Shown one piece after another: positions 44,352 through 53,320 of a DNA stretch of 64,000 nt; the first letter of the stretch is position 1, and every line of letters begins with the position of its first letter. The notes beneath the pieces are model-generated. The model was not told the DNA's origin. It did no database searches and saw nothing but the letters and a program-made list of their open reading frames with translations. The DNA lies in contig JAEYOE010000025.1 in assembly GCA_023412005.1 (NCBI GenBank), positions 62,001 through 126,000 of the forward strand, read 5' to 3'. Source of the DNA: Bacillota bacterium. GTDB taxonomy: Bacteria > Bacillota > Clostridia > Christensenellales > SZUA-584. The position numbers and the translations under genes are program-made.

Positions 44352-45803
44352 ATGGGTGGACAAATAGCAAAATTTAATAATTATCCGTTAAGCAGTGAGT
44401 TATTAAAAGCAATTCATCTTTTAAATTATGAAACCCCCACACCGGTTCAGCAGCACGTCATACCGGCTGTCCTTGCTCAAAAGGATATCATCGTAAAATC
44501 TCAGACAGGAAGCGGAAAGACAGCGGCCTTTGCCATACCCATTTGCCAACTCGTTAACTGGGACGAAAATAAACCTCAGGCTCTCGTTATCACCCCAACA
44601 AGAGAACTTGCCGTTCAGGTTAAAGAGGATATGTTTAACCTGGGCAGATACAAAAGGCTTAAGGTGTCTGCCGTTTTCGGGAAAGCTCCTTTTAGTGCTC
44701 AGGAAAAGGAGCTTAAGCAAAAAACGCATATCGTCGTGGGGCCACCGGGCCGTATTATTGATCATATTGAAAGAGGGACTTTTGACACATCCCATATCAA
44801 ATATCTTGTTATCGATGAAGCGGACGAGCTGCTGAATATGGGGTTCGTTGAGCAGCTGGAAACCATCATCATGAGCCTGCCAACAACACGCGTCTCCATT
44901 CTGTTATCCGCAACTATGGCCGCAGACATCAAAGTGCTATGTGATAAATATATGAAAGCCCCTTTGTATGTTGAGGTGGAAGAACCAAATACGACGTCTG
45001 ACAGGATAACTCAAGAGCGATATGACGCTGACACAAAGAACAAAATTCAGCTGCTCAAAGATATCATGATTGTTGAAAATCCGGATAGCTGTATGATATT
45101 TTGCAATACAAAAAAGATGGTGGATGACATCGGCAAAGAGCTGGCCGATATGAAATTTGCAGTTCGGAAAATGCATGGCGGAATGGAACAGGCGGATCGG
45201 TTAAGCATCATGGATGCTTTTAAAAGAGGCCGTTTCCGGTATCTTGTTACCACGGATGTTGCAGCCCGAGGAATCGATATCGACGGGATTACGCTTATCA
45301 TCAACTATGATTTGCCGCTGGATGGGCAAACCTATGTGCATAGAATCGGGAGAACCGGACGCATGGAAAACACGGGCAGGGCTGTTTCTTTCGTAACACC
45401 ATATGAAAATAAATTTTTACATCAGATTGAGCAGTTTACCGGTAAAAAGATGATTTTGAAGGAAAGGCCGGAAAAAGAGACGGTAGCGGCTTTAAAGCAG
45501 GAATTTATCAATAGCATGAATACGTCTCCGAAGATAAAGGAAATAAAAGGCGCGCGGTTGGGTAAAGAAATTACCAAACTCCACATTAATGCAGGGAAGA
45601 AAACAAAGATGAGGCCGGTCGATATCGTCGGTACACTGTGCAATATAAAAGGGATGTCTGCGGACGATATCGGGATCATCAATGTCATGGATGTATCAAC
45701 CTATGTTGAGATATTAAACAACAAGGGTGAATTGGTATTTCAAGAGCTGCAGACAACGCCCATTAAGGGAAGGCTTCGAAAGGTAAGTAAAGACATATTT
45801 TAA
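44352..45803 (+). CDS. dbpA: DbpA/YxiN-type DEAD-box RNA helicase
   Basis: This 483-aa ATP-dependent helicase contains Q motif (LLNYETPTPVQQ), motif I QTGSGKT (residues ~55-62), Ia TPTRELA, II DEAD (VIDEADELLNMGF, ~residue 155), III SAT, V TDVAARGIDIDG and VI HRIGRTGR. The C-terminal ~75 residues (KLHINAGKKTKMRPVDIVGTLCNIKGMSADDIGIINVMDVSTYVEI) form the DbpA RNA-binding domain, which targets hairpin 92 of 23S rRNA during 50S assembly. Motif Ib region shows GPPGRIIDH where most have TPGR. It is the longest gene of the A/T-rich segment after tRNA-Ser. Confidence 0.95.
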   Translation: MGGQIAKFNNYPLSSELLKAIHLLNYETPTPVQQHVIPAVLAQKDIIVKSQTGSGKTAAFAIPICQLVNWDENKPQALVITPTRELAVQVKEDMFNLGRYKRLKVSAVFGKAPFSAQEKELKQKTHIVVGPPGRIIDHIERGTFDTSHIKYLVIDEADELLNMGFVEQLETIIMSLPTTRVSILLSATMAADIKVLCDKYMKAPLYVEVEEPNTTSDRITQERYDADTKNKIQLLKDIMIVENPDSCMIFCNTKKMVDDIGKELADMKFAVRKMHGGMEQADRLSIMDAFKRGRFRYLVTTDVAARGIDIDGITLIINYDLPLDGQTYVHRIGRTGRMENTGRAVSFVTPYENKFLHQIEQFTGKKMILKERPEKETVAALKQEFINSMNTSPKIKEIKGARLGKEITKLHINAGKKTKMRPVDIVGTLCNIKGMSADDIGIINVMDVSTYVEILNNKGELVFQELQTTPIKGRLRKVSKDIF

Positions 45804-46033
45804 ATACAATAATAGTTATAAAACTAAATCCAAATCACGACTTTTTTGGTAATCCCCATACTGCCTCCTAAGGCAAGACCCTATGCGAGAGTGGCGTGCT
45901 CTTTTTGTACTTTGAGTAACCTGACCTACTAATGGACATTTTAGTGTATGCATGTTTAAACTGACGGATTGCTATCGGTGCAGACAATCCTGACAAGCAC
46001 CTCAAGCACAAAAGCATCTCAATTTTTTCAGTA
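45804..46033. other. Intergenic region between convergent genes
   Basis: About 230 nt. 45888-45908 can form a weak AGAG/CTCT hairpin followed by TTTTTG that may end dbpA transcription. No gene is seen. Confidence 0.35.
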
Positions 46034-47416
46034 TCATTCATCCTCGCTCTGCTGGTCCATCATATACGCATCTAGGCGCGGCTCTATCACGCTGCCATCA
46101 ATGGCATTTAGCACCAAAGCATCCTCATAGTCATTCCCGTCTAGCACGGTATCATAAAGCGCATACCATGCCGGTACCAGCAGCCCTTCCTCCAGATTAT
46201 CCTTGGCGCTGATCATCGCCAGCCCCAAAACAACACGATCTACATTGATACTCATAACCGCACCCTGCTCGTCGCCGATCCACATATGCTTATACCTAAT
46301 CTGCTGGGCAATCCTCTGCTTAATATCTTCAAAGGACAGAAGCTGCACATTCTCTGAAACGGTGTCCTTTATCTCACTCAAACCTCCCCAGTAAAAATAC
46401 TCTATGCCGTGTTCGCTGATAAACATAACGATCTCCTCCTGCTTCCACGGCGGTATGAACTCGGGCTCATTGTCGGGATCTGTACCCACACGGGTGCCAA
46501 TATATACGGTGTCCATGCCCTTGATTGTACGCCTAAAAAACATGTAATAGCCCTTGGAGACAACTTCAAAGTCAACACGGTCATATTGCTGTGCTTTTTC
46601 AGCCATTACCAACGTTAACCCTTCAACACCTAAATCTCGAAGTGTCTGCTGTGCTTTGTCAACAGCCTCGCTTTTCGTTATATTCACCTCGCCAACCGTT
46701 TTTCCGTCGCTCTGTAAAAGGCTCTCTTCCTGTATAAAGCCGCCCTTGTTAAAGTAAAACGTGCTGGAGCGATAGTTGCCGTCTCTGTTTTGCACATATA
46801 AAGCCGCATCGCAGCCTTCTCCAAAAATCACACCATAGCCGCCCGTATCATCATCAAGTATGTTCTGCGTACCTGGCTTCACAATTTGATCAAACTTAAG
46901 ATACGCTCTTTCAGTTTGCGGCTGTGCTTGCGCGATTCTTTTTTTGTAATCTTCGATATACTCTTGCCTCATGGCCTCCATTTCATCTTTATACTGCTGA
47001 TCTTCATCGTCATCGTACAGTTTGAGCTGGCTGTATGTTGCCAATTGCTCAATCAGCTGCTCCTTTGTAAACTCATACGCGCCAGCATAAAATTTTGCAT
47101 TTGGTGCAAGGTAGTCTATCATTTCTTTGGATTTTTGCTTCTCAAACAATAATGGTCTCACGCTGTAGACCGGGAATAACTGTGTGTCCGGCACTTTCAC
47201 CGCTGCGTCGATTTTAATCGTCAGCCCCTCTGTTGGCGTGTCAGTTTCTAATTTCAAGTTTTGTTCGTATTCATAAGTATACGGCGCCACCGTTTTTTGA
47301 CGCGTAAGGGTATAGATATCCTGCTTACCTGCAACGTTTTGCGCCTCGGGTGTTTGCTGGCAAGCATTGACGATGAGCAAACTAAATAGTAAGAAAATAA
47401 ACAATGTTTTTTTCAT
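46034..47416 (-). CDS. Lipoprotein of unknown function
   Basis: This 460-aa protein has a signal peptide and lipobox VNAC at residues ~16-19. The mature part is acidic, with tyrosine-rich strands and a helical segment LYDDDEDQQYKDEMEAMRQEYIEDYKKRIAQAQ around residue 130. Repeating beta-rich blocks (GFIQEESLLQSDGKTVGEVNITKSEAVDKAQQTLRDLGVEGL and LSFEDIKQRIAQQI) recall the PepSY/YycI-like organisation of Clostridia lipoproteins such as DUF6034, but I cannot confirm this. The C-terminus is GSVIEPRLDAYMM. ATG follows AGAGGAAAC. It is monocistronic. Confidence 0.75.
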   Translation of the reverse strand: MKKTLFIFLLFSLLIVNACQQTPEAQNVAGKQDIYTLTRQKTVAPYTYEYEQNLKLETDTPTEGLTIKIDAAVKVPDTQLFPVYSVRPLLFEKQKSKEMIDYLAPNAKFYAGAYEFTKEQLIEQLATYSQLKLYDDDEDQQYKDEMEAMRQEYIEDYKKRIAQAQPQTERAYLKFDQIVKPGTQNILDDDTGGYGVIFGEGCDAALYVQNRDGNYRSSTFYFNKGGFIQEESLLQSDGKTVGEVNITKSEAVDKAQQTLRDLGVEGLTLVMAEKAQQYDRVDFEVVSKGYYMFFRRTIKGMDTVYIGTRVGTDPDNEPEFIPPWKQEEIVMFISEHGIEYFYWGGLSEIKDTVSENVQLLSFEDIKQRIAQQIRYKHMWIGDEQGAVMSINVDRVVLGLAMISAKDNLEEGLLVPAWYALYDTVLDGNDYEDALVLNAIDGSVIEPRLDAYMMDQQSEDE

Positions 47417-47442
47417 TTATGTTTCCTCTTTGCAAATTATGA

Positions 47443-47468
47443 AGAGGGGTGATGAAAACACCACCCCT
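47443..47468 (-). terminator. Hairpin after the 47.5-kb gene remnant
   Basis: On the minus strand GGGGTG ... CACCCC can pair with a small mismatch and inner TG/CA, loop of four T's. It follows the remnant's stop by about 15 nt and lies upstream of the lipoprotein start. Confidence 0.55.
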
Positions 47469-47483
47469 CAACTGTGTCAACTT

Positions 47484-47747
47484 TTAATATGTCTTCTGAT
47501 ATCCTCTAGCAACCAGTAAATTTCCTGCATGCTGTGAATTGATCAGCCTCAATCTAATGCTTGTGTTCATATGGGGCTTACTATCCCTATCTTCTCCACC
47601 AGATTTAAAGTAGTAATCACTTGACACTTTTTGTCCAGCAGCATTCCTAAAGTATGACGAGAAGTAAACATAATCGCCGCTGTTGGATTTTGCACAGAAA
47701 TCATTATCATGTTCTATATACTGTTCACTTAATGATTTGAATAAGTA
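47484..47747 (-). pseudogene. C-terminal remnant of an unknown gene
   Basis: An 87-codon open frame on the minus strand reads YLFKSLSEQYIEHD... and later SGDYVYFSSYFRNAAG and NTSIRLRLINSQHAGNLLVARGYQKTY. It has no start codon, no ribosome-binding site and a stop just upstream. It ends in front of a hairpin. The Tyr/Ser-rich beta-strand style suggests a small secreted protein, but I cannot name a family. It is best read as the 3' end of a deleted gene. Confidence 0.45.
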
Positions 47748-47768
47748 TTAATATGTTATAACATGGTA

Positions 47769-47797
47769 ATGTTACTATTTTTATCGTTGCTGGTCAA
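47769..47797 (-). promoter_or_regulatory. Promoter-like sequence before the gene remnant
   Basis: On the minus strand TTGACC (47797-47792), 17 nt, TAACAT (47774-47769). The remnant's open frame begins about 20 nt downstream with no ribosome-binding site between. Confidence 0.45.
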
Positions 47798-48042
47798 GAT
47801 ATTTTTTTATTATGTTACATATTTCTCATTTTCATCCATGTATGCTGACATATGTTCATCAGGCGTTATTTAGTTTGCTTTGAATCGATAAACTCCTTGC
47901 ACACAGCAATCAATACTCAATCAAATTGCATTTTGCTCCGTTTAACTCTACCTTTTTCCGATTATATATATTACGGCTTATTTGATAGCCTCACAGCGAT
48001 TGTCACGCGCGATCTGATTTTCTTTCAGGAAGGGAACAGCAT
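47798..48042. other. A/T-rich region before the FtsA-like gene
   Basis: About 245 nt without a gene. It must contain the promoter of the following gene, but no clear -35/-10 pair stands out. Confidence 0.35.
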
Positions 48043-49965
48043 ATGCCACAATCCACAAAAAAACGGCTGAAAGCACAACCGGCCAATATGATATTCGCTC
48101 TGGATATCGGCACCCGCAGCATCATCGGCATTATCGGCACCATGGAAAAAGGCCGCTTTCACGTGATCGCCATGGAAAAGGAAAACCAGAGCCAGCGCTC
48201 CATGATAGACGGCCAGATTGAGAACATCGATGAGGTCTCGAAAATTGCCCGCATCGTTAAGAACCGGCTGGAAGACAAGCTGCAATTTAAGCTGAAGCGC
48301 GTTTGTGTGGCAGCCGCCGGGCGTACGCTGAAAACCCAGCGCGCCTCGTTCGAAATGGAATTCGCTCAGCCGCAGCGCGTCGACGAGGAAACCATCAGCC
48401 GCTTGCACGCGGGCGCCATCGCGCAGGCCGAAGCGGCTTTTTCCAGCGGCATAGACGTTGACAGCCGCCAGTTCTATCTGGTGGGCCACAGCATTGTGCA
48501 ACACTATATGGACAACTACCCCATATCGAGCCTGCGCGACCATCAGGCCCGGCAAATACAAGCGGACGTAATCGCCACATTTCTGCCCAGCGAGGTGGTG
48601 GAAAGCCTTTATCTCGCCATGCACAGGATCGGCCTTGAGGTTTCAAGCCTCACGCTGGAGCCTATCGCGGCCATCAACGCGGTGATACCGAGCAACCTTC
48701 GCTTATTAAATCTGGCGCTGGTCGACATCGGCGCGGGCACCTCAGACATTGCGATATGCAAAGACGGCGGCATTGTGGGCTATACGATGGCCACTGTCGC
48801 CGGAGACGAAATCACAGAGGCGCTGATGAAGCGCTATCTCTTGGACTTTGACACGGCAGAGTCAATCAAAACCCAGCTGGCAGCAATCGAATCTGTCAGC
48901 ATCACCGATATACTCGGCAACGAATTGACCGTGACCCGGCAAGATTTGCTGAATTGCATTGATGACGCGACAGAAGCCCTTTGCCGCGAGATTGCATCTC
49001 GCATCTGCGCTGTCAACGGTGCCCCCACGTCGGCTGTCTTTCTCGCGGGCGGCGGCAGCAAGCTATCCAGCATTCGCGAAGGGTTGTCTAAGCAAATGAA
49101 CCTTGATTTGAACCGGGTCGCCATTGCCGGCAGCTACTTTCAAACGCTGGCTTTCTCGGATGCATACGACCTTAACGACCCCGAAAACGCAACGCCGCTC
49201 GGCATCGCAATATCGGCCGGCCTAAACCTCATCGCCGACAGCTTTAACGTGACGCTGAACGGCAGCCGCGCGAAGCTTTTCCGCAACGGCACAATGACCG
49301 TGATGGATATTCTCATGATGAACGGTTACTCATCGAACGATCTTCTGCCGCAAACAGGCAAAAAGCTCATCGTCGAAGTGAACGGCAAGCCGGAGATTTT
49401 CTACGGAGCGCCCGGAGAGGTGGCTGTGCTGAAGCTGAACGGCAAAGAAGCGAAGATATCCGATCTTGTTAAAACAGGCGACACGATTGAGTTTGTGCCC
49501 GCCGCGCATGGGCAAGCCGCGCAGCGCTGCCTGAATGATCTGCTCGCGGACAATCCGCATCAGATGGCGACTGTCAACGGCAAAATCGTTACGCCGGATA
49601 CACCGCTGAAAAACGGCGATGTTATTGTGATAACCGATTCTGCCGCCGCGCAGCCAAAGCCCGCAAAGGCAGCACCGCCTTCGGCTTTAAAGCCTGCCGC
49701 GCCGCAGCCAAAAGCGGAAGCGACAGCACCGCCTGTCGGTACGGTCGAGTTCGTACTGAACAGCAAGCCGTTTGCACTGCCAAAAAAAGCCGACGGCTCG
49801 CCTTATTTTATAATAGACGTGCTGGAGCAATCGGGCATCGATCTGGAAAACCCGACGGGCGAGGTGGTGCTGCGCGTTAACGGCGCAGACAGCACTTTTC
49901 TGACGGACATCAGGCACGGGGATCGGCTTGAGATATTCTATGCACAGAATAGCAGCGTAAAATAG
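48043..49965 (+). CDS. FtsA-like actin-fold ATPase with C-terminal beta-grasp-like repeats
   Basis: This 640-aa protein has an FtsA/PilM-type actin ATPase domain over residues ~15-405. Phosphate 1 motif: IFALDIGTRSIIGIIG. An SHS2-like insertion with KNRLEDKLQFKLKRVCVAAAGRTLKTQRA follows. Phosphate 2: LALVDIGAGTSDIAIC (~residue 225). Adenosine motif: VFLAGGGSKLSSI (~residue 328). The C-terminus contains three short blocks of the form (V/L)NG...GD-x-(I/L): LKLNGKEAKISDLVKTGDTIEF, ATVNGKIVTPDTPLKNGDVIVI and LRVNGADSTFLTDIRHGDRLEI, spaced by an Ala/Pro linker. These look like beta-grasp (ThiS/ubiquitin-like) modules. No amphipathic membrane helix is evident at the end. Not adjacent to ftsZ. AGGAAGG precedes ATG. 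Confidence 0.85.
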   Translation: MPQSTKKRLKAQPANMIFALDIGTRSIIGIIGTMEKGRFHVIAMEKENQSQRSMIDGQIENIDEVSKIARIVKNRLEDKLQFKLKRVCVAAAGRTLKTQRASFEMEFAQPQRVDEETISRLHAGAIAQAEAAFSSGIDVDSRQFYLVGHSIVQHYMDNYPISSLRDHQARQIQADVIATFLPSEVVESLYLAMHRIGLEVSSLTLEPIAAINAVIPSNLRLLNLALVDIGAGTSDIAICKDGGIVGYTMATVAGDEITEALMKRYLLDFDTAESIKTQLAAIESVSITDILGNELTVTRQDLLNCIDDATEALCREIASRICAVNGAPTSAVFLAGGGSKLSSIREGLSKQMNLDLNRVAIAGSYFQTLAFSDAYDLNDPENATPLGIAISAGLNLIADSFNVTLNGSRAKLFRNGTMTVMDILMMNGYSSNDLLPQTGKKLIVEVNGKPEIFYGAPGEVAVLKLNGKEAKISDLVKTGDTIEFVPAAHGQAAQRCLNDLLADNPHQMATVNGKIVTPDTPLKNGDVIVITDSAAAQPKPAKAAPPSALKPAAPQPKAEATAPPVGTVEFVLNSKPFALPKKADGSPYFIIDVLEQSGIDLENPTGEVVLRVNGADSTFLTDIRHGDRLEIFYAQNSSVK

Positions 49966-50260
49966 GCTAAAACACTCGCTCTTTTGGCTCCCTCTGGAGG
50001 GCGCTGTCGCCGCAGGCGACTGAGGGAGGCGTTAATGGATTAACAATTATTTGCTCACCAATGGTGGACTCTATTTATTAAAAAAGTATTTCTAGCCCCT
50101 CAGATGGCTATCTCAAAGAGATGTTGCTCGAGGCGGACGAAATCGTGACCAGTTTTTAAGACTTTTCCCCCAGTCACCTTATCGGTGACAGCCCCCGATC
50201 CATCCCTTCAGGGATAGTCATCAGATGGGGCCACGATAGAAGTTTCTTAACCGTCTGCCA

Positions 50261-50284
50261 GCTCACCCAATGGTGGGCTTTTTG
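50261..50284 (+). terminator. Terminator-like hairpin between the FtsA-like gene and trpB
   Basis: Stem GCTCACC/GGTGGGC (one G-T pair), loop CAAT, then TTTTTG. Confidence 0.75.
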
Positions 50285-50297
50285 ATTAAAATTCGCT

Positions 50298-50325
50298 CTT
50301 GGAAATGCAAATTTTATGATATAAT
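50298..50325 (+). promoter_or_regulatory. Promoter of trpB
   Basis: CTTGGA (50298-50303), 16 nt, TATAAT (50320-50325). The 5' leader is only ~75 nt, too short for a T-box or a tryptophan attenuator. Confidence 0.55.
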
Positions 50326-50408
50326 AATCTGATATTAATCGGCAGCTTAATTAACAGAATCATCTTATGATTTATACGACATAAGCACAGAAAGAAGAGG
50401 ATCAATCA

Positions 50409-51632
50409 ATGCTAGAACAAAATGTGGACTTTGCGGTTTATACGAAAACCACACCGACAAAGGAAGGGTATTTCGGCAAATACGGCGGCGCGTATATTCC
50501 GCCGCAGCTGGCTGCTGAGTTTGAAAAAATTTCAGCTGCCTATCAAACCATATGCAAAAGCTCTAAATTCATCAGCGAATTAAGGCGCATACGCAAAGAA
50601 TTTCAGGGAAGGCCCACGCCAACCTATCACTGCGAACGGCTGTCCAACTCCATCGGCAAATGCCAGATCTACTTAAAAAGAGAGGATCTCAACCATACCG
50701 GCGCGCACAAGCTTAACCATTGCATGGGCGAAGGGCTGCTCGCCCAATACTTAGGTAAAAAGAAAATTATTGCCGAGACCGGTGCCGGCCAGCATGGTGT
50801 GGCGCTCGCCACTGCCGCTGCTTTTTTCGGTCTCGAATGCGATATTTATATGGGTGAAGTCGACATTGCCAAGCAAGCACCGAATGTTGCCAGAATGAAG
50901 CTGCTGGGGGCTAAGGTTGTGCCTGTTACGCATGGCCTCAAAACACTGAAGGAAGCGGTGGACGCCGCGTTTGAAGCTTATATCGATGAGTTTGATGAAG
51001 CGATGTATTGTATCGGTTCTGTGGTGGGGCCGCATCCTTTTCCGTTGATGGTGCGCGATTTTCAAACAATCGTCGGTGTGGAAGCGAGAGAACAGTTCTT
51101 GGAGATGACGGGCAATCTACCCGACGCGGTTGTGGCGTGTGTGGGCGGCGGTTCTAACGCGGCGGGCATTTTAACGCCTTTCTTAAATGATCCGGTGGAG
51201 CTTTACGGCGTTGAACCGTTAGGTACCGGAACGAAAATCGGCGAGCATGCTGCCAGCCTAACCTATGGCACGGAAGGCGTGATGCACGGGTTTAACTCGA
51301 TCATGCTGCAGGATGAAAACGGTGAGCCAAATCCAGTTTACTCGGTTGCCAGCGGGCTTGATTACCCGTCGGTCGGGCCGGAGCATGCCTATTTGAAGGA
51401 TCTCGGCAGAGTCCATTACAAATCCGCCACGGATGATGAAGCCATCGATGCGTTCTTCACATTATCACGGCTTGAGGGCATCATTCCGGCGTTGGAAAGC
51501 GCGCATGCCGTGGCTTATGCCATTAAGCTCGCAAAGGAAATGAACACCGGTTCCATACTGGTGAATTGCTCGGGCAGAGGTGATAAGGACCTCGATTTTG
51601 TGCTCGAGAAATACGGCGACAGACTCAAATAA
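50409..51632 (+). CDS. trpB: Tryptophan synthase beta chain (orphan TrpB)
   Basis: This 407-aa PLP enzyme condenses indole with L-serine. PLP Lys is in [11 protein letters not shown] (~residue 97). Further conserved blocks are [41 protein letters not shown], the phosphate-binding GGGSNA and [12 protein letters not shown]. Positions after the catalytic Lys read LNHCMGEG rather than the usual INN-x-x-GQ. It has its own promoter and terminator and no trpA or other trp gene beside it, so it may use free indole or be a stand-alone version. ATG follows AGAAGAGGA. Confidence 0.95.
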   Translation: MLEQNVDFAVYTKTTPTKEGYFGKYGGAYIPPQLAAEFEKISAAYQTICKSSKFISELRRIRKEFQGRPTPTYHCERLSNSIGKCQIYLKREDLNHTGAHKLNHCMGEGLLAQYLGKKKIIAETGAGQHGVALATAAAFFGLECDIYMGEVDIAKQAPNVARMKLLGAKVVPVTHGLKTLKEAVDAAFEAYIDEFDEAMYCIGSVVGPHPFPLMVRDFQTIVGVEAREQFLEMTGNLPDAVVACVGGGSNAAGILTPFLNDPVELYGVEPLGTGTKIGEHAASLTYGTEGVMHGFNSIMLQDENGEPNPVYSVASGLDYPSVGPEHAYLKDLGRVHYKSATDDEAIDAFFTLSRLEGIIPALESAHAVAYAIKLAKEMNTGSILVNCSGRGDKDLDFVLEKYGDRLK

Positions 51633-51705
51633 CGACCGACGTCATAAGACCCCTGAGCTATGTCTTCGGGATTTTGATGCGTCAATATTCCCCATTCAGT
51701 CATTG

Positions 51706-51757
51706 CGAGCATGTCGACTGCGAAGCGGATCGCTTATGCTTCAAAGGGATGACATAA
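51706..51757. repeat. Degenerate palindromic repeat
   Basis: CATTGCGAGCATGTCGACTGCGAAGCGGATCGC...GGGATGACATAA has the style of the GTCATTGCGAGC...GCGAAGC repeats scattered in bacterial genomes, and resembles parts of the element at 40792-40892. Confidence 0.5.
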
Positions 51758-51778
51758 ATAACTCTTTTGACAAGCATG

Positions 51779-51816
51779 AACCCCGTTGCGCTCTTTTGCA
51801 TCGGGGTTCTTTTAAT
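51779..51816 (+). terminator. Terminator downstream of trpB
   Basis: Stem AACCCCG/CGGGGTT (51779-51785 with 51802-51808), 16-nt loop, followed by CTTTTAAT. Confidence 0.75.
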
Positions 51817-51835
51817 AACTCAAACCTGCTTATTG

Positions 51836-53128
51836 CTACACACTTCCGGTAAACGTTAGATAGAGCAGCACCATATTAAGCCCGATTATCAGCGCCGAAA
51901 TAATGAATCCTAATATTTTGGTGGCCGGTTTGTTGGCAAACACGCCCATGATATCTTTTCGGTTTGTAATCAGCAGCAAAGGAATAATCGCAAACGGCAA
52001 AGCGAAGCTTAATGAAACCTGGCTGAGAACCAATGCTTTCATCGGATTAATGCCGAGTACAATCAAAAGCATGGAAGGCAGCATGGTTATCAGCCGTCTT
52101 ATGTTAACAGGAATCTTTATATTCACAAAACCATCCAACACCGTTTCTCCCGCCATGGCCCCCACAGCCGATGACGAAAAACCGGATGCCAGCAGCGCGA
52201 TCCCAAAAGCACCGCTGGAAAGTTGCCCGAGCAAAGGCTCTAACGACCGGTGCGCCTGCTCAATAGAATCCACGGCCATACCCTTGCTGAAAAAAACAGC
52301 CGCAGATACAATCACCATCGCCGCATTCACCACAAAGGCAATGTTCATCGCGATGACAACGTCTGTCTTCTCCATTTTCAAATGATGCTTTTTTCCTTGA
52401 ATCGTCGTGTCTCCGTTTCTGTGCTGCACCAGCTGTGAATGCAGATAAATGACATGCGGCATCACCGTAGCCCCCAGCATACCCACCGCCAATAAAACGG
52501 CCTGACCGTTTGGAAGCGATGGCAGCAACATATGAAGGCCCACCTCGGCCCAATCCGGCTTGGCAAGAAACATCTCTATGGCATAGGCAATGCAAATTAC
52601 AGCAACGAGAACAGCAATAATGATTTCCACCGCCTTTTGACCGTATTTTTGCATATAGATGATGCCGAATGTCACAATCGCGGTTAACACGCTCGCAATG
52701 GGCAGCGGAATTCCGAAAAGCAGATAAAACCCAAGCGTGCCCCCGAGAAACTCTGCCATTGTTGTGGCGATTGCGGCAATACACGAAACGACCCATAACA
52801 TCCAGTTGGTATGCTTCTTAAAAACCTGCCCGCACATCACCGACAGATTCATTCCCGTGGCGATTCCGAGCTTGGCAGAATTGATTTGAAGAAATATCGC
52901 CATCAGGTTGCTGCAAAGTATAACCCAAAGCAAACTGTAATTAAAATAAGACCCGCTGCTGATATTCGTAGCAAAGTTCCCCGGGTCAATATACGCAACG
53001 CTCACCACAAAGGCAGGGCCCAGAAATTTAAAAAGCTGTCGTATCCAAAGCTTCATGCCCAATCCGGATGACGTTTTTCGGGCATATCTTTTATTTAATG
53101 CAGCCTCACCTTCATTTGCACTCATCAT
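51836..53128 (-). CDS. mntH: Nramp-family divalent metal (Mn2+/Fe2+) transporter
   Basis: This 430-aa membrane protein has about 11 helices. The metal site is visible: DPGNFATNISSGS in TM1 (~residue 47) and the MPHVIYLHSQLVQ motif in TM6 (~residue 225), including the Met that selects transition metals. It imports Mn2+ or Fe2+ with protons. Start MMSANEG after AAAGGGG. A perfect palindrome upstream (53219-53232) may be a metal-regulator site. Confidence 0.95.
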   Translation of the reverse strand: MMSANEGEAALNKRYARKTSSGLGMKLWIRQLFKFLGPAFVVSVAYIDPGNFATNISSGSYFNYSLLWVILCSNLMAIFLQINSAKLGIATGMNLSVMCGQVFKKHTNWMLWVVSCIAAIATTMAEFLGGTLGFYLLFGIPLPIASVLTAIVTFGIIYMQKYGQKAVEIIIAVLVAVICIAYAIEMFLAKPDWAEVGLHMLLPSLPNGQAVLLAVGMLGATVMPHVIYLHSQLVQHRNGDTTIQGKKHHLKMEKTDVVIAMNIAFVVNAAMVIVSAAVFFSKGMAVDSIEQAHRSLEPLLGQLSSGAFGIALLASGFSSSAVGAMAGETVLDGFVNIKIPVNIRRLITMLPSMLLIVLGINPMKALVLSQVSLSFALPFAIIPLLLITNRKDIMGVFANKPATKILGFIISALIIGLNMVLLYLTFTGSV

Positions 53129-53218
53129 AAACTTTTTCCCCTTTATTTAATATGAAGTCATAACGTAACCCTAATTTAATCTATGTGAAAGAATAAATTT
53201 TGCCACAGAGAAACTCTT

Positions 53219-53232
53219 TTAACCGAGGTTAA
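53219..53232. promoter_or_regulatory. Perfect palindrome between divergent mntH and MFS genes
   Basis: TTAACC-GA-GGTTAA. It lies ~90 nt from both starts, where a MntR/DtxR-like repressor could act on mntH. It does not match a consensus that I can cite exactly. Confidence 0.4.
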
Positions 53233-53320
53233 TTATCCGAAAATGCCATCCATACACCACCGATTGACAGACTCACTTTATTGTGACATAATGCTGTTTC
53301 AATCCTTCACCGGAGGCCGC

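Larger units (their letters stand above)
49966..50408. other. Intergenic region rich in short palindromic repeats
   Basis: About 440 nt. 49988-50032 carries CTCCCTCTGGAGGGCGCTGTCGCC with CGCAGGCGACTGAGGGAGG, a palindromic element. Palindromes of the type CACC-N-GGTG lie at 50053-50069, 50173-50189 and 50261-50277. No gene. Confidence 0.6.

Noticed and set aside
48025..48624. Minus-strand 199-codon open frame
   Set aside because: Antisense to the FtsA-like gene, composition typical of a shadow frame (H, G, A, L).
50326..50408. T-box or tryptophan attenuator before trpB
   Set aside because: The leader is only ~75 nt and shows neither a Trp-rich leader peptide nor the T-box sequence.
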